From Gordius sp. MW1 (taxonomy: Eukaryota; Nematomorpha; Gordioida; Gordea; Gordiidae), in contig OZ038526.1 in the NCBI GenBank assembly GCA_964036665.1, positions 22,382,001-22,446,000 on the forward strand: a stretch of 64,000 nt of DNA. The letters run 5' to 3'. Below, piece by piece: positions 1 to 12,580 of this stretch; within the stretch, counting starts at the first letter, position 1, and every line of letters begins with the position of its first letter. The position numbers were made by a program, and so were the translations under genes. The notes beneath the pieces are model-generated. The model was not told where the DNA came from, made no database searches, and was given only the letters and a program-made list of their open reading frames with translations.

Positions 1-870
1 TCTTTCCTATTCATAATGATAATGGATACTATTACCAAGGATTTGGGCGAGAAAACTCCTTGGGCAATGATCTTTGCAGACGATATAATCCTCTGTGCCA
101 AAAGTGAACAAGAATGGGCTAATAGTGTAAATAGATGGGTTGCAATAAAAAAAGGTGATCTCAGGGTAAATTGAAAGAAAACAGAATATATGAATACAAA
201 GTTTCAATCGAATGAGACCAGCTAAGTACATCCCTTACTTTAGGCGATTGGCAACTTGCAAGCGTGGATTCCTTCAAATATTTAGGATCAACACTTCAAT
301 CGGATAGTGGAATGGATAAAGAAATCCAGGCAAGGATAAATTCCGGATGGCTTAAGTGGACGGACTTGACAGGCGTTCTGTGTGACAAAAACATCCCGAG
401 AAGACTAAAAGGCGCACTGTATAAATCCATCATACAGCCAACAGCCTTGTATAGCTCGGAATCATGGGTTATAGATAAAAGAGAAGAGCAGCGTCTTGCG
501 GCCATGGAGATGAGAATGCTAAGATGGGTTCTAGGAGTAAACAAATGGAACATAGGCCAAATGAAGAAATAAGAAGAATTTTGGGTACTACATCTATTAC
601 GACAAAGCTCCTAACAAATAAACTAAGATGGTATGGCCATGTCGAAAGAAGGAACGATAGCTAGGTCAGAAAGATAATTGAGATTATAAATTTCGTAGAA
701 AAACGAAGAAGAGGAAGACCCAAGCTTACCTGGATTCATAAAATACGGCACGATATGAAAATCCACAAGATAAAGAAAGATCTATGTAAACATAAAGACA
801 AATAAAAACGAATGCTGAAAAGAGTGACCACCAGCCTAGGTGATAAACAGTCATAAAAAAAGAAGAAAGA
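1..870 (+). mobile_element. RTE-clade non-LTR retrotransposon fragment (3' part of pol, decayed)
   Basis: This is the 3' part of a reverse transcriptase of the RTE/BovB-like kind often annotated as craniofacial development protein 2-like. The first 120 bases encode the catalytic motif FADDIILCAKSEQE. A second frame at 264-572 carries the conserved C-terminal part with YLGSTL, RINSGWLKW, LCDKNIPRRLKG and RMLRW. Frame changes and stops separate the pieces, so it is not functional. The element is cut by the window edge at its 5' side and ends in an AAGAAGAAAGAAG-type tail near 840-875. It is closely related to the copy at 30265-31230 and more distant from the two minus-strand copies. Confidence 0.85.
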
Positions 871-1488
871 AGAAGTAGTTCAAATAGAGTTGTGGATTTT
901 TACTATACACTTGAAAATCATAGATATATCAAAGTACTTGCATATTTTACATACTGTGACTTTTTTCGATTATATAATAAATCCTAAACATAGTCATAAT
1001 TAATTTTATTTTGAAAAATATTTGTAAATGGTAATATTTATTTGCAACCATAACTTGAAAGCATTATTTGAGTTTACCAAAAGACTTCTAATTACAGGTA
1101 ATGAATTAAATTTAGGTCAGCATTCACATAATAACTTTTTAAAATGATTGTTTATAAATTTAATGATTTTTATATTTAAAATCAACATTCAAAATATCTT
1201 TATTATTAAGTTTTAAACAAAATTAGCTGTTTAAATTGGTGTCAACATTTAAAATAATAGTTAAAAGAAATACTAAAAGGTGCAAAGATATGTTTAATAT
1301 TAATATAAAATTAATTAAAATTACCGATCTAAACGTAGAAAAAGTGGCCAAATTTTTTCATCAGAACTTTAAAAGGAATTGATTTAAGATCCGACAACAG
1401 AATAACAAAGAGATTAAGAAAACACCTAAACTATACAAATAAATAAATCCTAACCAGGAGGAAAATCAAGATGTCACTGAATCTACCA
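871..1488. other. AT-rich intergenic stretch
   Basis: I see no supported coding region or clear repeat here. Confidence 0.4.
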
Positions 1489-1575
1489 GGGGCGTACGCA
1501 GGATTTTATTTCTGGGGGGGGGGGGGTCAAAAATTTTTTCTTTGAATATCAAAAATATTTATAGGAATTTTTTTT
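1489..1575. repeat. MITE fragment, GGGCGTAGCCAG family
   Basis: It starts with a degraded terminal repeat, GGGGCGTACGCAGG, followed by a run of G and an AT-rich stretch. No right terminal repeat is seen. The family has at least a dozen copies in this window. Confidence 0.5.
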
Positions 1576-2129
1576 TGCATTTTGATTTGTAGCATCCATT
1601 TAAGTTTGTCCAGCCAAATTTAAATTTTAAATCTATTGAGGCTGGTGTAAAGAAGATGAGAACAAAAAAAGCTAATATGGTATTAAAAAATTATAACACA
1701 ATACATCATGTTGATATGAAGTCTCACTTTGTAATTCTCCCTTATTTGTTCTAATAATTAAAAAAACTATCTCGATAATAAGTACCCACTTTTAAAATTA
1801 ACATGAAATTCATCAAAAAATATTTTTTAGTAGTTTCCCCCTTCCATTTAATGCCTACACAGGCGTAGGCGAATTTAGAGTCCTGCAAATTGTTTTTCAT
1901 TGGACTGAGCTCAATCCAAGTTTGGTTGTCCAAAAAATAATGTTTCAAAGGCCTTGTAATTAATAATTAATAAACAAATTATAATTCAGAATCTAAATTT
2001 ATCTCGTACCATACAATAAAGTTAATTACTATTAGTGAGAAAAACCATAAAATTTTTGATAAATGATTTGTTGACGATTGAATTGTTTTGCAACGATTAT
2101 ATCATCGTATTTTTCAATTCAATATTAAA
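1576..2129. other. AT-rich intergenic stretch
   Basis: No supported gene or repeat is seen. Short open frames here have no recognisable motifs. Confidence 0.4.
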
Positions 2130-2904
2130 ATTATTTGCTTTGCAGTTAAAAATCGGGTCGGGTCGGGTTCGGATGTCTTCGGGTCGGCTTCGGGTTGAAA
2201 ATTTTGAAATGCTTTCGGGTCGAGTTCGGGTTGTAAATTATGTTCTCGATCGGGTCGGGTTGGATTCAAAGTGTCGGGTCAAGGGTTATAAATCTTACAT
2301 TGCAGAATACAATAGACATATCGTTAAAAATAATGCTATTATGTATAATATTTTTTAATAAATATCGAAATTTATAATTGAAGATCATTCATTAAGTTAA
2401 TTAAATTTCCTTTTGTTTTTTAAATCTGATTGGTTTAATTTGGACGCAAATTAAATTTGACTGGTGAAAGGTAAAATATATCAACAAATTTCGAATCACA
2501 ATTTGGCCACATTTGAGCCAGCAAACGGTCAAAAAATCATATTATCAATGGTATTAACAGAACATAATATTAGTTTAATATAAAAAAAATTTGTCCTCTC
2601 CGGGGATTGAAGTAGCATCCAGTGTATTCTTAATGTTAATTTTTTTTACAACCAAAGAACGACAAATATTATGAATTTTCATGACGATTTCTGATAAAAT
2701 TACAGAGAAGTAAAAATAAGAATTGGTGTTATAAGTTCATGTTATTTTATTGTTTAACACATAGTTTACGTTGAAAAGTTGTTAAGGTATGTTTTAAAAT
2801 AGCAATTATTATATTTTTATCTATCAACATATTATTATAGGTAAACAAAATCCCTTAGATCGTATGTATGTTGTACTTATGTACGGAATGGAATAGTCAT
2901 TGAC

Positions 2905-3150
2905 TGATAAGTTGGCCCGCGCGTTTTGTGCCGATTCATTCCTTTAAGGGGCGAGGGGGTGGAGCGTAATCGATTGAAAAGCTATGCCCCTCCCCCCCCC
3001 CTCCCCCCGAGGGGTGGGAATAGTACTGCTGCTGTACTGTGTGAGGGAGGTTGTGTGTGTGGTGGCGGATTAGATTAATCTTGGCAATGAATTCGTTTTA
3101 TAAGCGCTTGCGCGACGCATTTTTGTCACTCACTGCTGCACTACTAAACT
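2905..3150. promoter_or_regulatory. GC-rich, CpG-containing island of unknown role
   Basis: This stretch stands out from its AT-rich surroundings. It has a C-run flanked by G-rich sequence (about 2950-3015), several CG dinucleotides (GGCCCGCGCG, GCGCTTGCGCGACGC) and a GTGTGTGTGG tract. It could be a promoter island or the end of a GC-rich transposon. No gene start could be tied to it. Confidence 0.25.
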
Positions 3151-3190
3151 AACTAACGTTGCTATAATTCTTAGGGGAGGGGAAAGGGGA

Positions 3191-4215
3191 GAAACCAGTA
3201 AAGCAACAGGACTAGGAGAAATACTTTATTTCCCACAATTTTAGTGACCTCAAATATCTGCGGTAAAACTTTGCTTTAAACTTAAGAATCAGTATCGCCT
3301 TAGTATATATGGACTGAAAACTTTGTTGTCAATGGATATGTGATAAGATGTAATAAAAGTTTGGCTTATATTTAAAACTTCGTTGGTCTTCGTAGTGCAC
3401 TTAGCTTAACATATTTGTCCTGTGATTTTAGTTAGCTGCAATTAAAATACTAAAACTTTACCCATGACATATTTCAAAAAATCATTAAAGTTAATAGGTG
3501 TAGTGTAAAAATATGAATTTTTCAGTAAATAACAAACATTTTAGAGTATTGTCCAAATTTCGAATATTTGCCTTAGACCTGAGTTTAGGTGATATATTGT
3601 CTTTCTTTAGAGTTTAGACTAAACTATGGTTATATTCAGCCAGTAAAATTATAGGTGTAATAAATTTTGTTTTTTTGCCGCGAATCAAGCTTCCTACTAA
3701 TCATATGGCCATTTAAATTGCTTGTTATAATAATTAATACTTACTAAGTATTTATATTTAGTTATATTGTTAATTTATTGATGAAATTTAACAACCATCT
3801 TTTCACATAATTAGGTAGGTTTGAAGTCATTTTGTTTCGGTAACTTAATATTTTTTTATAAAACAGATAATAAAATTTTTAAGAGGATAATAATCTCATT
3901 TAGGAGTACCGCAATTAACCTAAAAGTATCTTCATTAAAATCTTAACAAACCCGCAATTTGTGGAAAAAACTATTGATAAATATTAAATTTTGAATAAGT
4001 TAATATAGAACATTCATCTATGATTTTTGCGTCATAAATTTTGATTAACACTCTATAATGTAGCAAAAAATAAGATTATTTTCTTTTATATGGTTAGATT
4101 ATTGTCCAATAATTATTCCATTAATTTATATTAGTTGCAAGAGCCTTCCGATTTGATCCTTAAGCTTTTTCATCGTCATCAAAATTGTCATTAAATATCA
4201 AAATAACAGGCTACG
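3191..4215. other. AT-rich intergenic stretch
   Basis: No supported gene or repeat is seen. Confidence 0.4.
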
Positions 4216-4216
4216 T

Positions 4217-4387
4217 AAGGGCGTAGCCAGCCATTGGAATTAGAGAGGGGCAATAATGATTTAAGGGGGGGGGTGCAAAATGATCAGTTTTTAAATTTTA
4301 GCCATGATTTTAATAAATTTCAACAAAATTTTGAATTTAGGGGGAGGGCAGCTGCCCCTTACTGCCCCCATCCTTGGCTATGCCCAT
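4217..4387. mobile_element. MITE, GGGCGTAGCCAG family, both ends present
   Basis: It begins AAGGGCGTAGCCAG and ends CCTTGGCTATGCCC, the inverse of the start. Inside, a G-rich stretch near the left end is paired with GCTGCCCC-type sequence near the right end. It is about 170 bp with no coding sequence. Confidence 0.7.
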
Positions 4388-4554
4388 TAATTTCAGAAGC
4401 ATATTTTTTTGATAAATTACAAAATATATTTTTATGGAATTTAAATTGATTTCTTATTGACATATGACAAGGAAATGAAAAAATGCTTACCATTTGTAAT
4501 TAAGTTTCCTGCTCATAAATTTCTTTTATGACTCATAGATGCCGCTCTAATCAA

Positions 4555-5335
4555 CGAAATATATACAATTTGGCCAATGGTCATTTTTTTCATGGGTCAG
4601 TAGCCAGGACACGGTGAAAAAGATATAAATACATAAGAGACGAAAAAAAACGAGAAAAAAAATTTCAAATCACAATTTGGCCAATGGTTATTTTTTTCAT
4701 TGGTCAGTACCAAGAGACGGTCTAAAAATACATACGAGTCAAAAAAAAACGAAAAAAAAATTTCGATTCACACTTTGGCCAATGGTGATTTTTTTCATTG
4801 GTCAGCAGCCAGCGGACGGCAAAACATATTATCAATGGAATTAACAAAAACAATATATTAATTTGAAAAAAAAACGAAAAAAAATGTCGAATCACAATTT
4901 GGCCAATGGTAAATTTTTTCATTGGTCAGTAGCCAGGACAAAGTTAAAAAGTCATATTATCAAGGGTATTAACAAGAACAATATATTAATTTAATTTAAA
5001 AAAAAAAAAAATTTACCCTCTCCGGGATTCGAACCCACATCAGTAGAGGCATAGGCCCTTCTAGGGGAGGGCACAGGGTAATTATCAATGTTACCTAATA
5101 TACCAATTCAAAAACGAAAAAGGAAAATTTCGATTATACTTTGGCCAATGGTCATTTTTTCATTGGTCAGTAGCCAGCGGAAGGTCAAAAAGTCATATTA
5201 TCAATGGTATTAACAAGAACAATATATTAATTTAATTAAAAATCTCTCCGGGTATCGAACCAGCAATTAAGAACGTTAAAAGGACGGACGGACAACAAAA
5301 AGCGAGCCCATAAATTGCATAGCAATTAAAAGATT
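4555..5335. repeat. Tandem array of SINE-like units with tRNA-like box on the minus strand
   Basis: The block TTTGGCCAATGGTCATTTTT plus CATTGGTCAGTAGCCAG recurs about every 110-250 bases (near 4570, 4675, 4775, 4900, 5145). One unit contains CTCTCCGGGATTCGAACCC near 5020, which on the minus strand is GGTTCGAATCCCGGAG, a good match to the tRNA B box. The array ends with GCGAGCCCATAAATTGCATA and GCAATTAAAAG. The same order occurs at 37620-38460 and 57890-58770. The tRNA-derived SINE interpretation is inference from the B box and the shared tail. Confidence 0.6.
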
Positions 5336-5526
5336 ATGTTTAAATTTATTAAATGATTCATTTGCAAAACTCTATATTTTAAATTGAATGTGACCAGATA
5401 TTGTATGCTATCATATATATATATCTCTATAATAAATCATTAAAATAAATTTAGTAATTAAAATCTGTGGAATCAATTATTTTCAAAAATCGCACTTTAA
5501 TTTGTCGATTAAATTTTAAACACCCT

Positions 5527-5660
5527 CATGGGAGTAGCCAGGAAATTGAAATGAGGGGGGGGGGGGGAGGACAATAATGATTAAGGGACCATATATCTAA
5601 GTTTTTTTGATTTAGAGGGGGCCATCCGCCCGTTCCTGTCACCTCCTGGCTACGCCCATG
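5527..5660. mobile_element. MITE, GGGCGTAGCCAG family, both ends present
   Basis: It runs from CATGGGAGTAGCCAGG to CTGGCTACGCCCATG, inverted copies of each other, with an internal run of G. It sits inside the CGGGTC-array element (copy A). Confidence 0.75.
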
Positions 5661-6344
5661 CAAACCGCAATTTTTCTTACTCTCGCGTTGGATACCAAAA
5701 TTTGAAACACGTTCGAAAGGGATTCGGTTAACTTTTTCGGATCGGGCCGGGTCGGATTAGGGTTAGGGTTGAAAATTTTAAAATGCATTCGGGTCGGGTA
5801 GGGTTTGGGTTGAAATTTTTAAAATTATTTCGGGTCGGGTCGGGTTCGAGCTGAAAAATTTAAAATGCTTTCGGATCGGGTCGGGTTCGGGTTGAAAAAT
5901 TAAAAAAAAATCGGGTCGGGTCGGGTTTGGGTTGTAAAAAATGACTTTGCAGTTCTCTAAATCACACTTAGATTTTTCATTTTTTTAAATTTCAATTTTG
6001 TTTAAATCTATAATATAAAAAATTTTGCGAAATTAGATATGGTATATTATTTTAACTTTGACATTCCGAGGACAGCCAATTCCTCAAACAAACATCAAAA
6101 TTGATAACCTCCATCACACACGATCCAAAAGAATTTTTTTACATCAAGCAGAAAATCACCATGGAAATTGTAAAATCTAATATAATCTCAATCCATGGCT
6201 CGATGCCAGCTCATTAATTTATTATATTTTAGCATATAACATACATAATTATTTGGAAATAAACTTCTATCGGTTTGAAAAAAAACTTTAAATATATGCT
6301 ATTTACCATCAAAATTGATATTCAATCAAATTCGATACAGATTA

Positions 6345-6450
6345 AAGGTCTGCAAAGTTACATTTTTAACCCGAACCGAAAGTATTAAAAATATTTCAAC
6401 CCAAACCCGACCCGACCTCAGGACGGGTTTGGGTCTTTTTCAAACTTTCA
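6345..6450. repeat. CGGGTC-array remnant, inverted orientation
   Basis: AAAGGTCTGCAAAGTT at about 6345 is followed by CCCGAACCG and CCCGACCCGACC blocks. This is the reverse of the array and end sequence at 5735-5957. It looks like one end of a hAT-like element; the other end was not found. Confidence 0.45.
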
Positions 6451-7010
6451 AGCTCCCTCCCGCAATTTAAGTCTAGTTCTTATCTGTTTAAAACTTTAAT
6501 TACTTTAAAACATTATAATTATCAGTAATATCCGTTTTAGACGAGCTCGCCCTCTATTTTCCCTTTTTTTAGAAAAATGTCTCATATACTTTACGCAAAC
6601 TTTAAGAGATTAAGATTGGCTTTTTGATGTATATATGCTTATGCACATTAATTGATTATTAATTATATTTAAACTGAGACTGACAATTTTATAAGGCTTA
6701 GATATTATATCTTGATATATTACAAAATTTATTTTACCTCTCCAAGGCGTAATAGGATTTTCAATGCAATCAATTACAATATTTATTTATAAAATAAATA
6801 AGAAGCTTAATCGATGCATAGTTTGGACATCTTATGTCCCTTTCTATACAAACTATCTACTTTAAACATGAAAAGTCATTAAAATCACATGGAAAAGAGA
6901 GTCTATATTATATTCTAAAATTTAAAACACTACATTATCATATTAAACTTTATTGTTAATCTTATTTAATTTAACATTTTTCGCTAATATCCATAAATTA
7001 TTTATTTCAG
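6451..7010. other. AT-rich intergenic stretch
   Basis: No supported gene or repeat is seen. Confidence 0.4.
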
Positions 7011-7018
7011 GATGCCCC

Positions 7019-10000
7019 TTGATAGCTCTTCTTCTTCTTCTTTATCAGTTATTTGGTCCCACATTTGTGGGGTTTGTTTTTTTCTTCCATCTTGACCGGG
7101 TGAGTCCCATGTCATGAGTAATCTCTTTAGTTTTCATAACTTTATCACCTTGCCATTTCCACGTGACACGGTGTCGTCCTCTTCCTCTCTTCCCCGGTAC
7201 CTTCATGTCCAGTACTTTTCGATTTAGGTCATCCCTGTCCCTTCTTAGTATGCCCATACCACCTTAGCCGGTTTTGGTTAATCATGTCCGCTACAGGTTG
7301 AATACCCATTTTTGTCTTGAAAAAGTCATTCGTCATATGGTAGCTTAGTATACCTCAAGCTCACCGTATAATTCTCATCTCTGTGGCTTGTAATAGCTTT
7401 CCTTCAGTGGTGTTTAATGCCCATGTTTCACTTCCATAAAGTAACACCGGTCTTACGATGGATTTGTAAGCTTTGCTCTTCAACCATATTGGTTTCTTGT
7501 CGCACATTACACCAGATATACTTCGCCATTTAAGCCATCCTTTTTGGATCCGGGCAATGACTTCTGTTGCGCAACCTCCCTCTTGATGTAGCATCGAGCC
7601 GAGGTATGTAAGCCTGTCTACTTTTGGGTACTTTAGATGGTAATCCAGCGTTGGGGTGCTTGTACCGTTCATTTCCATGTATACCGTTTTTCGATCGTTG
7701 ACTTTAAACCATATCCAGCTAAGCGCTTTGACCACTTTTTGGCTTCTTCAAATACTTTCTCCCTTGTTTCCTCCCATAGTACTATATCATCGGCATATAG
7801 CATACACCATGGCGATGGCTTTTGAATGTCCCTCGTTATCGTGTCTATAATTATATTAAATAAAAAGGGACTTAAAGCAGATCCTTGATGTAATCCAATT
7901 TTAACCCGAAAAGATTTAGAGTCTCCAACTGTCGTCCTAACGCAAGAGTTTGAGGCTTCATAAATATTTTACATAAGCCGTATATATGCGTCAGGGATAT
8001 TTTGTTTTCTCAATACCACCATATTAAATCGCGGGGGACCGTGTCATAAGCTTTCTCGAAGTCGATAAAGACTATATGTAGGTCTTTCCTCTTTTCACCA
8101 TACTTATCAATCATTTGTCTTAGTGCTAAGATTGGGCCGATTGTGGATTTGCCGGCCACAAATCCGAAATGATTAGCCGATATTTCCACCTCGTTCTTCA
8201 GCCTTGTTACTAAGATCCTTTCCATAAGCTTCAAGGAGTGGCAAGTTAGCTTGATACCTCTGTAAGTGCCACAGTCTTGAGGGTCTCCTTTGCCTTTAAA
8301 TAAGGGTATAATCGTGCTTGCTCTCCATTTTAGGAATTCGCTCTTATACCAATATCTTGTAAATGAGGTTCGTCATGGTGGAAACTCCTTCTTCACGACA
8401 TCCGAGCAATGCTTTTGTAGGTATTCCATCTGGGCTTGCTTTTCCTTTTTGCATCTTTTTCATCTGTGTCTTAACTTCATCCTCCTGAAAGAGTTCGACC
8501 ATACTTATATTTGGCCAAATTTTGAAAAGGGAATCCTTGTCATTTGTAATATTCATAAGTTTCTTAAAATATCCTTTCCACCTTTCCATCACTTCTTTCG
8601 GCTTGAATAAGGTTTGACCATTCTCGTTTTTGACTGTTTTAAAAACTCCGACATCGCGACTTTTCTTCTCCCTTATCTTGGCCAATTTGTACATAAGCTT
8701 ATCGCCCCCTTTATGATCCAGTTTGTTTGCCATCTCGGTGTAGGCGGCATTCTTCGCTAATCCAACGGCCTTTTTTGCGACCCTCTTTGCGTCCCTATAC
8801 TCTTGATAATCTTCCACTTTGTTGATTTATGCCATCATCTATATATATTATTCTTTCTTTCGATGAAATCCCTATCCGATTGATCCCCACTATAGTTCCC
8901 TATTCATAGCTTTGCCTCCTTTGGTCTGTTCATCGCTGTTTCCTTAATGTCCTTAGATAGCGTCTCCCAATCACCGTCTACGTCCCTTTGCAACTTCCTT
9001 GCACCCAAGAGTGAGGAGGCTTCTTGATGGTATTCTTCGTTCGTCGACGTATCCTTTACCCTTTTGTATCGAATTCGAGGTGCATATACCTTTCTTCTTT
9101 CGGGAAATACTCTTCTGTCAAGATCCATTATAAGGGGACGATGTTACCTGACGATCTCTTCTCCCGGTATTACTTTGGAATCCTTGATGCTCCATAAATC
9201 CTTTCGCCGTATAAGCCATTAGTCAATTTAACTGAAATAATTCCCACTTCTAAAGGTCACAATATGATCTTCGCGCTTTTGAAAATAGGTGTTAACGATT
9301 GCCATGTCATATGCTTGGGATACTTGGAGAAGGCCCATAGCCTCCATGATTGCGTTCATACCCGAGGCGATCATTCCCTACGTGAGCGTTGAAATCTGCC
9401 CCAATGATTAGCCTTTCTTCCTGTCCTATTTCTTGTAATTCCTTTTCCAAATGAATCAAAGAATATGTCTTTCTCTGATTCGAACACCCAATTTGGGTAC
9501 CATACGCGCACATAACGGTTAGGAGGCCGCCTTGATCTGCAATCTTGACCCAAGTTACCCTGTCTGAACAACGCCTGACTTCTACCTTGTCCTTTAACGA
9601 TTCGCTTAGAACGATACCGACCCCGTTTCTACGATTTGGTGACCCACTGTAGAAAAGCTTGTATACTTCTCCTACTTTCATTCCATTCCGCCTCGTCTCT
9701 TGTAGGCAGGCGATGTGTACCTTTTTTCTTTTTAGCATTTGTGCGACGTCGACGCTCATCCCCGTCAACGTTCCCACATTCCAACACGTTATTTGCATTC
9801 TTTCAACACTTATATCTTTAACCGCCTTCGTTGTGAGTTGGGCAGTGACCCTAGTGTATTTTTCACATTGCACGGGTGGGGTATGCAGTGCGCGTCGTTT
9901 GTGGAGGACGCCCTAGCCTTTTCTTGTTAAATCATGTTTGAAACTATCATAATTTTAGAGTTGGTTTTTATAGCCGGTTTCCGACCTGACGCCAACCCTC

Positions 10001-10041
10001 CACTTTTTGCACACGGACTTGGGACCGTCGTAGGTAGTGTT
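7019..10041 (-). mobile_element. RTE-clade non-LTR retrotransposon, nearly full length, inactivated
   Basis: Read on the minus strand, an APE-type endonuclease (9873-9307) comes first. Visible motifs are CWNVGTLTG, CLQETR, GVGIVLSES, and GADFNAHVG. A reverse transcriptase follows (8817-8010), with FVAGKST, VFIDFEKAYDTVPRDLIWW and the linker KMQKGKASPDGIP. The C-terminal part (7735-7045) has YLGSMLHQEGG, WLKWRSISGVMCDKK and YGSETWAL. Several frame breaks make it inactive. The 5' end GGACCGTCGTAGGTAGTGTT matches the 5' end of the copy at 26396-29463. GATGCCCC flanks it on both sides (7011-7018, 10042-10049), with similarity extending a few bases further, as expected of a target-site duplication. 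The left end is a CTTCTTCTT simple repeat, the usual 3' tail of the family. Confidence 0.9.
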
Positions 10042-10049
10042 GATGCCCC

Positions 10050-10560
10050 AAGATAACTAAACCTATCAATTATGGGAAATAGTGGCTTGTTCCAACAATG
10101 GCTGTCTCAACTTTTATGATGGTATTGTTTTACTAACCATTGCGTTTCGAAATTAATTTTTTTTTATTTTAGAAGGTAGATATTTACATCCTGTCGGGTC
10201 TGAGGTAAATCTTAAATATATTTATTATGTTTTTCACTCTAGAATAATAAAACTAAAGTTTTAAACTTAATCTTATTTTATGAGACTAAAATCGCAATTT
10301 CAATTTTATACCTGAAATCTTTTCTTCCATCTTAATATGTCATCAATTTATTAAAACGTAATATAATAATTATAACGGTTTACAAATATAACGGTAGGAA
10401 GGATGCAAAGAGATACATCCCGAAGACGAGGTACATGAAATTGCGTGATAATCAAATTTTTATAAATAGTGTTTAATGTCATAATCACGTTTAGGGGTAA
10501 AGTTAAAATGACAAAAATCAAAGTAGCAAGATAAAAAAAATCAATGGGGTACATATACTA
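10050..10560. other. AT-rich intergenic stretch
   Basis: No supported gene or repeat is seen. Confidence 0.4.
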
Positions 10561-11589
10561 ACAATATAATAGATTGACGACAGCTGATTTTCGCAATATC
10601 TTAAGTGAGAGTTGTATAACATTTGAATGTTACTTAAGATAAAACATTTGTGATGCATGTTTAAAACAATTAACTAATTACAATGTTGTATATAATTTTA
10701 TTTGCCTAAGAAAAGTTTTTATTAATTGTAAAGGCTTTTGTTATGTGTTAGTAGCTCAATATATAATTTTGCATATAAATATTAAAATTCGACCCAATAA
10801 AATGCGTTTAATATGTAAATGAATGTTATTAAAGATGGCAGTCTAAATATTTACTAAAAAACTATCAGCTGTTTGCTAATCTAATATCATTAGGTGCCTT
10901 ATCAACTCGCCGAAAACCATCCCCCCGAATTGACCTGGGACAAAAAGACCATGTTCTCTTCATTATCATAAATACTGCCCTATATATAGTTTGATTTAAA
11001 AAAAATCTTGATTTTGACATTAATTTTAATTGAAGGATTATTAGGCTTTTCTGCTGGGGGACATTTTTTAATCCTGGGACATTCAATTGGGCAAGATGGT
11101 TTTCGGCAAGTTGACGGCAAGCCACCATATTATTTGTTTATATTAAAAGGTAATACGTGTTTACCTGAAGCATAGCTAAAGATATAGCTTATGTCACCAC
11201 CGATCCTAATACCGAATATGCCCTAGTCACTAAAAGCTATGATGATAAAGTCATAGTATTTTACAACTATTTATGATTAATTATTGTTTCACATTCAAGC
11301 ATTTAAAACATTTTTCATATCATTATTAATAATTTCATCATATCCCAAATATCATTATAGATTAAAGATTGGTTAACAGCCGATAATAATTAAGTTTTAT
11401 CTTAACAAACAAAACCCTATTCATTTTGTTGAATGATAGAATACGAAACTTATGTATAGAAAGATAAGTTTTTAATGTTCTCGTTATTCTTGATTCCATA
11501 TCTTTTACAAATTTTAGCTGCTCAGTGCACTTATTAGAAAAACCTCACTCGATGCAAAAATCAGCTGTTTAACCGTCTATTGTATTATT
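10561..11589. mobile_element. DNA transposon remnant with CAGCTGATTTT terminal inverted repeats
   Basis: The left end AATAGATTGACGACAGCTGA and the right end (on the minus strand AATAGACGGTTAAACAGCTG) are inverted copies with a few mismatches, both running on into ATTTT. No transposase is seen. A second inverted-repeat element (10893-11124) lies inside. Another element with related ends is at 55989-56280. Confidence 0.5.
10893..11124. mobile_element. Small inverted-repeat element (MITE), GCCGAAAACCAT family
   Basis: The left end contains GCCGAAAACCATCCCCCCGA and the right end, on the minus strand, GCCGAAAACCATCTTGCCCA. Similarity continues inward for a further 20 or so bases (CCTGGGAC on the left, GTCCCAGG opposite). 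It is about 230 bp and non-coding. Confidence 0.55.
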
Positions 11590-11639
11590 ATCTATTATGA
11601 TTTAGTCACAAAATGATGTTTAAATCTAATATTTAACAC

Positions 11640-11790
11640 CATGGGCATAGCCAGGATTAGATCTTAAGAGGGGGGGGGGGGGGGCAAAATAATGATTTCT
11701 TGAAATTTCGACAATAATTCTATAAAATTAAAAGGTTTATGGATTTAAAGGGGGCTGACGCCTCTTCCTGCCTCCCCCTGGCTACGCATA
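11640..11790. mobile_element. MITE, GGGCGTAGCCAG family, both ends present
   Basis: It starts CATGGGCATAGCCAGG and ends CCTGGCTACGCAT, with a G-run near the left end and CCTGCCTCCCCCTGG near the right. Confidence 0.75.
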
Positions 11791-12580
11791 AATCTAAAAC
11801 CCTAAATGTATCATATTTTTGATTGAAACATCATAAAGTCTCAGCTCTAAATACATGTTTAAAACGTTTAATCATTTTGATAAATATTAAAATGTGTTAA
11901 GTTAATATGTATTATAAATATTTCTTTAGACAAACAAAAATTTAGAAATTATAGTGTTGTTAATCTATTGTAATATGAATATATGTTTTTGGTAAAATAT
12001 ATATTCATTGTTTATACATATTCGCATATATATTTGTGTTTAGGCATTATTTGTTGAAGAATGAATTTAATTGTATAATATATAGGCGCAAACCGTTTTA
12101 ATGGACCCCTATAAAAATAATTCGGACACACATAAGTTTCACTCTGTTAGACATGATGCTCAAACTGTCAAAGTGTCATATGAAAATTTTGATTAATTTA
12201 ATTCAAATCAATATTTAAATACATTTACATTGCGTATTTTTATGAAATTTCAAAATATATGTTAGAATCAATTCTTTTGGATACTCATTATTGATTATGA
12301 TTAAGTTTCCCATAGAGGTACAGGTTTTTAAGGTACTCATTGTAGAAAAACGGAAAAATATGTATTTTCTGCTATATGACAAGTTAGATTTTGGAAATTT
12401 GAAAGAGCTGATAGGATTAATGTGCATTAAAATATAAATGTGATGTTATAAGTATAACTCCGTAACATTGCTTTTTTATCGACACCAGGCGAGCCCGAAT
12501 TCAATTTTTTCATTCTTAATTTGTCCAACCCTATTACGAAATCATTTTCTATGGCCCAAGCAGAGCCTGAGTTTGGCTAA
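11791..12580. other. AT-rich intergenic stretch
   Basis: No supported gene or repeat is seen. Confidence 0.4.

Larger units (their letters stand above)
2130..5957. mobile_element. CGGGTC-array repeat element, copy A, interrupted by SINE-like units and MITEs
   Basis: G-rich arrays built on CGGGTCGGGTTCGGGTTGAAA lie at about 2150-2290 and 5735-5935, in the same orientation. The bases next to the first array (2270-2480) match 34730-34930, and 5340-5730 matches 35040-35280. The two halves therefore belong to one element also present at 34670-35356. Copy A is split by unrelated sequence including SINE-like units (2480-2640, 4555-5335) and two MITEs. Its right end reads ACTTTGCAGTTCTCTA, which resembles the GCAGACCTCTA ends of the hAT remnants elsewhere in the window. 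No transposase is seen, so it is probably non-autonomous. The hAT assignment is inference. Confidence 0.5.
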
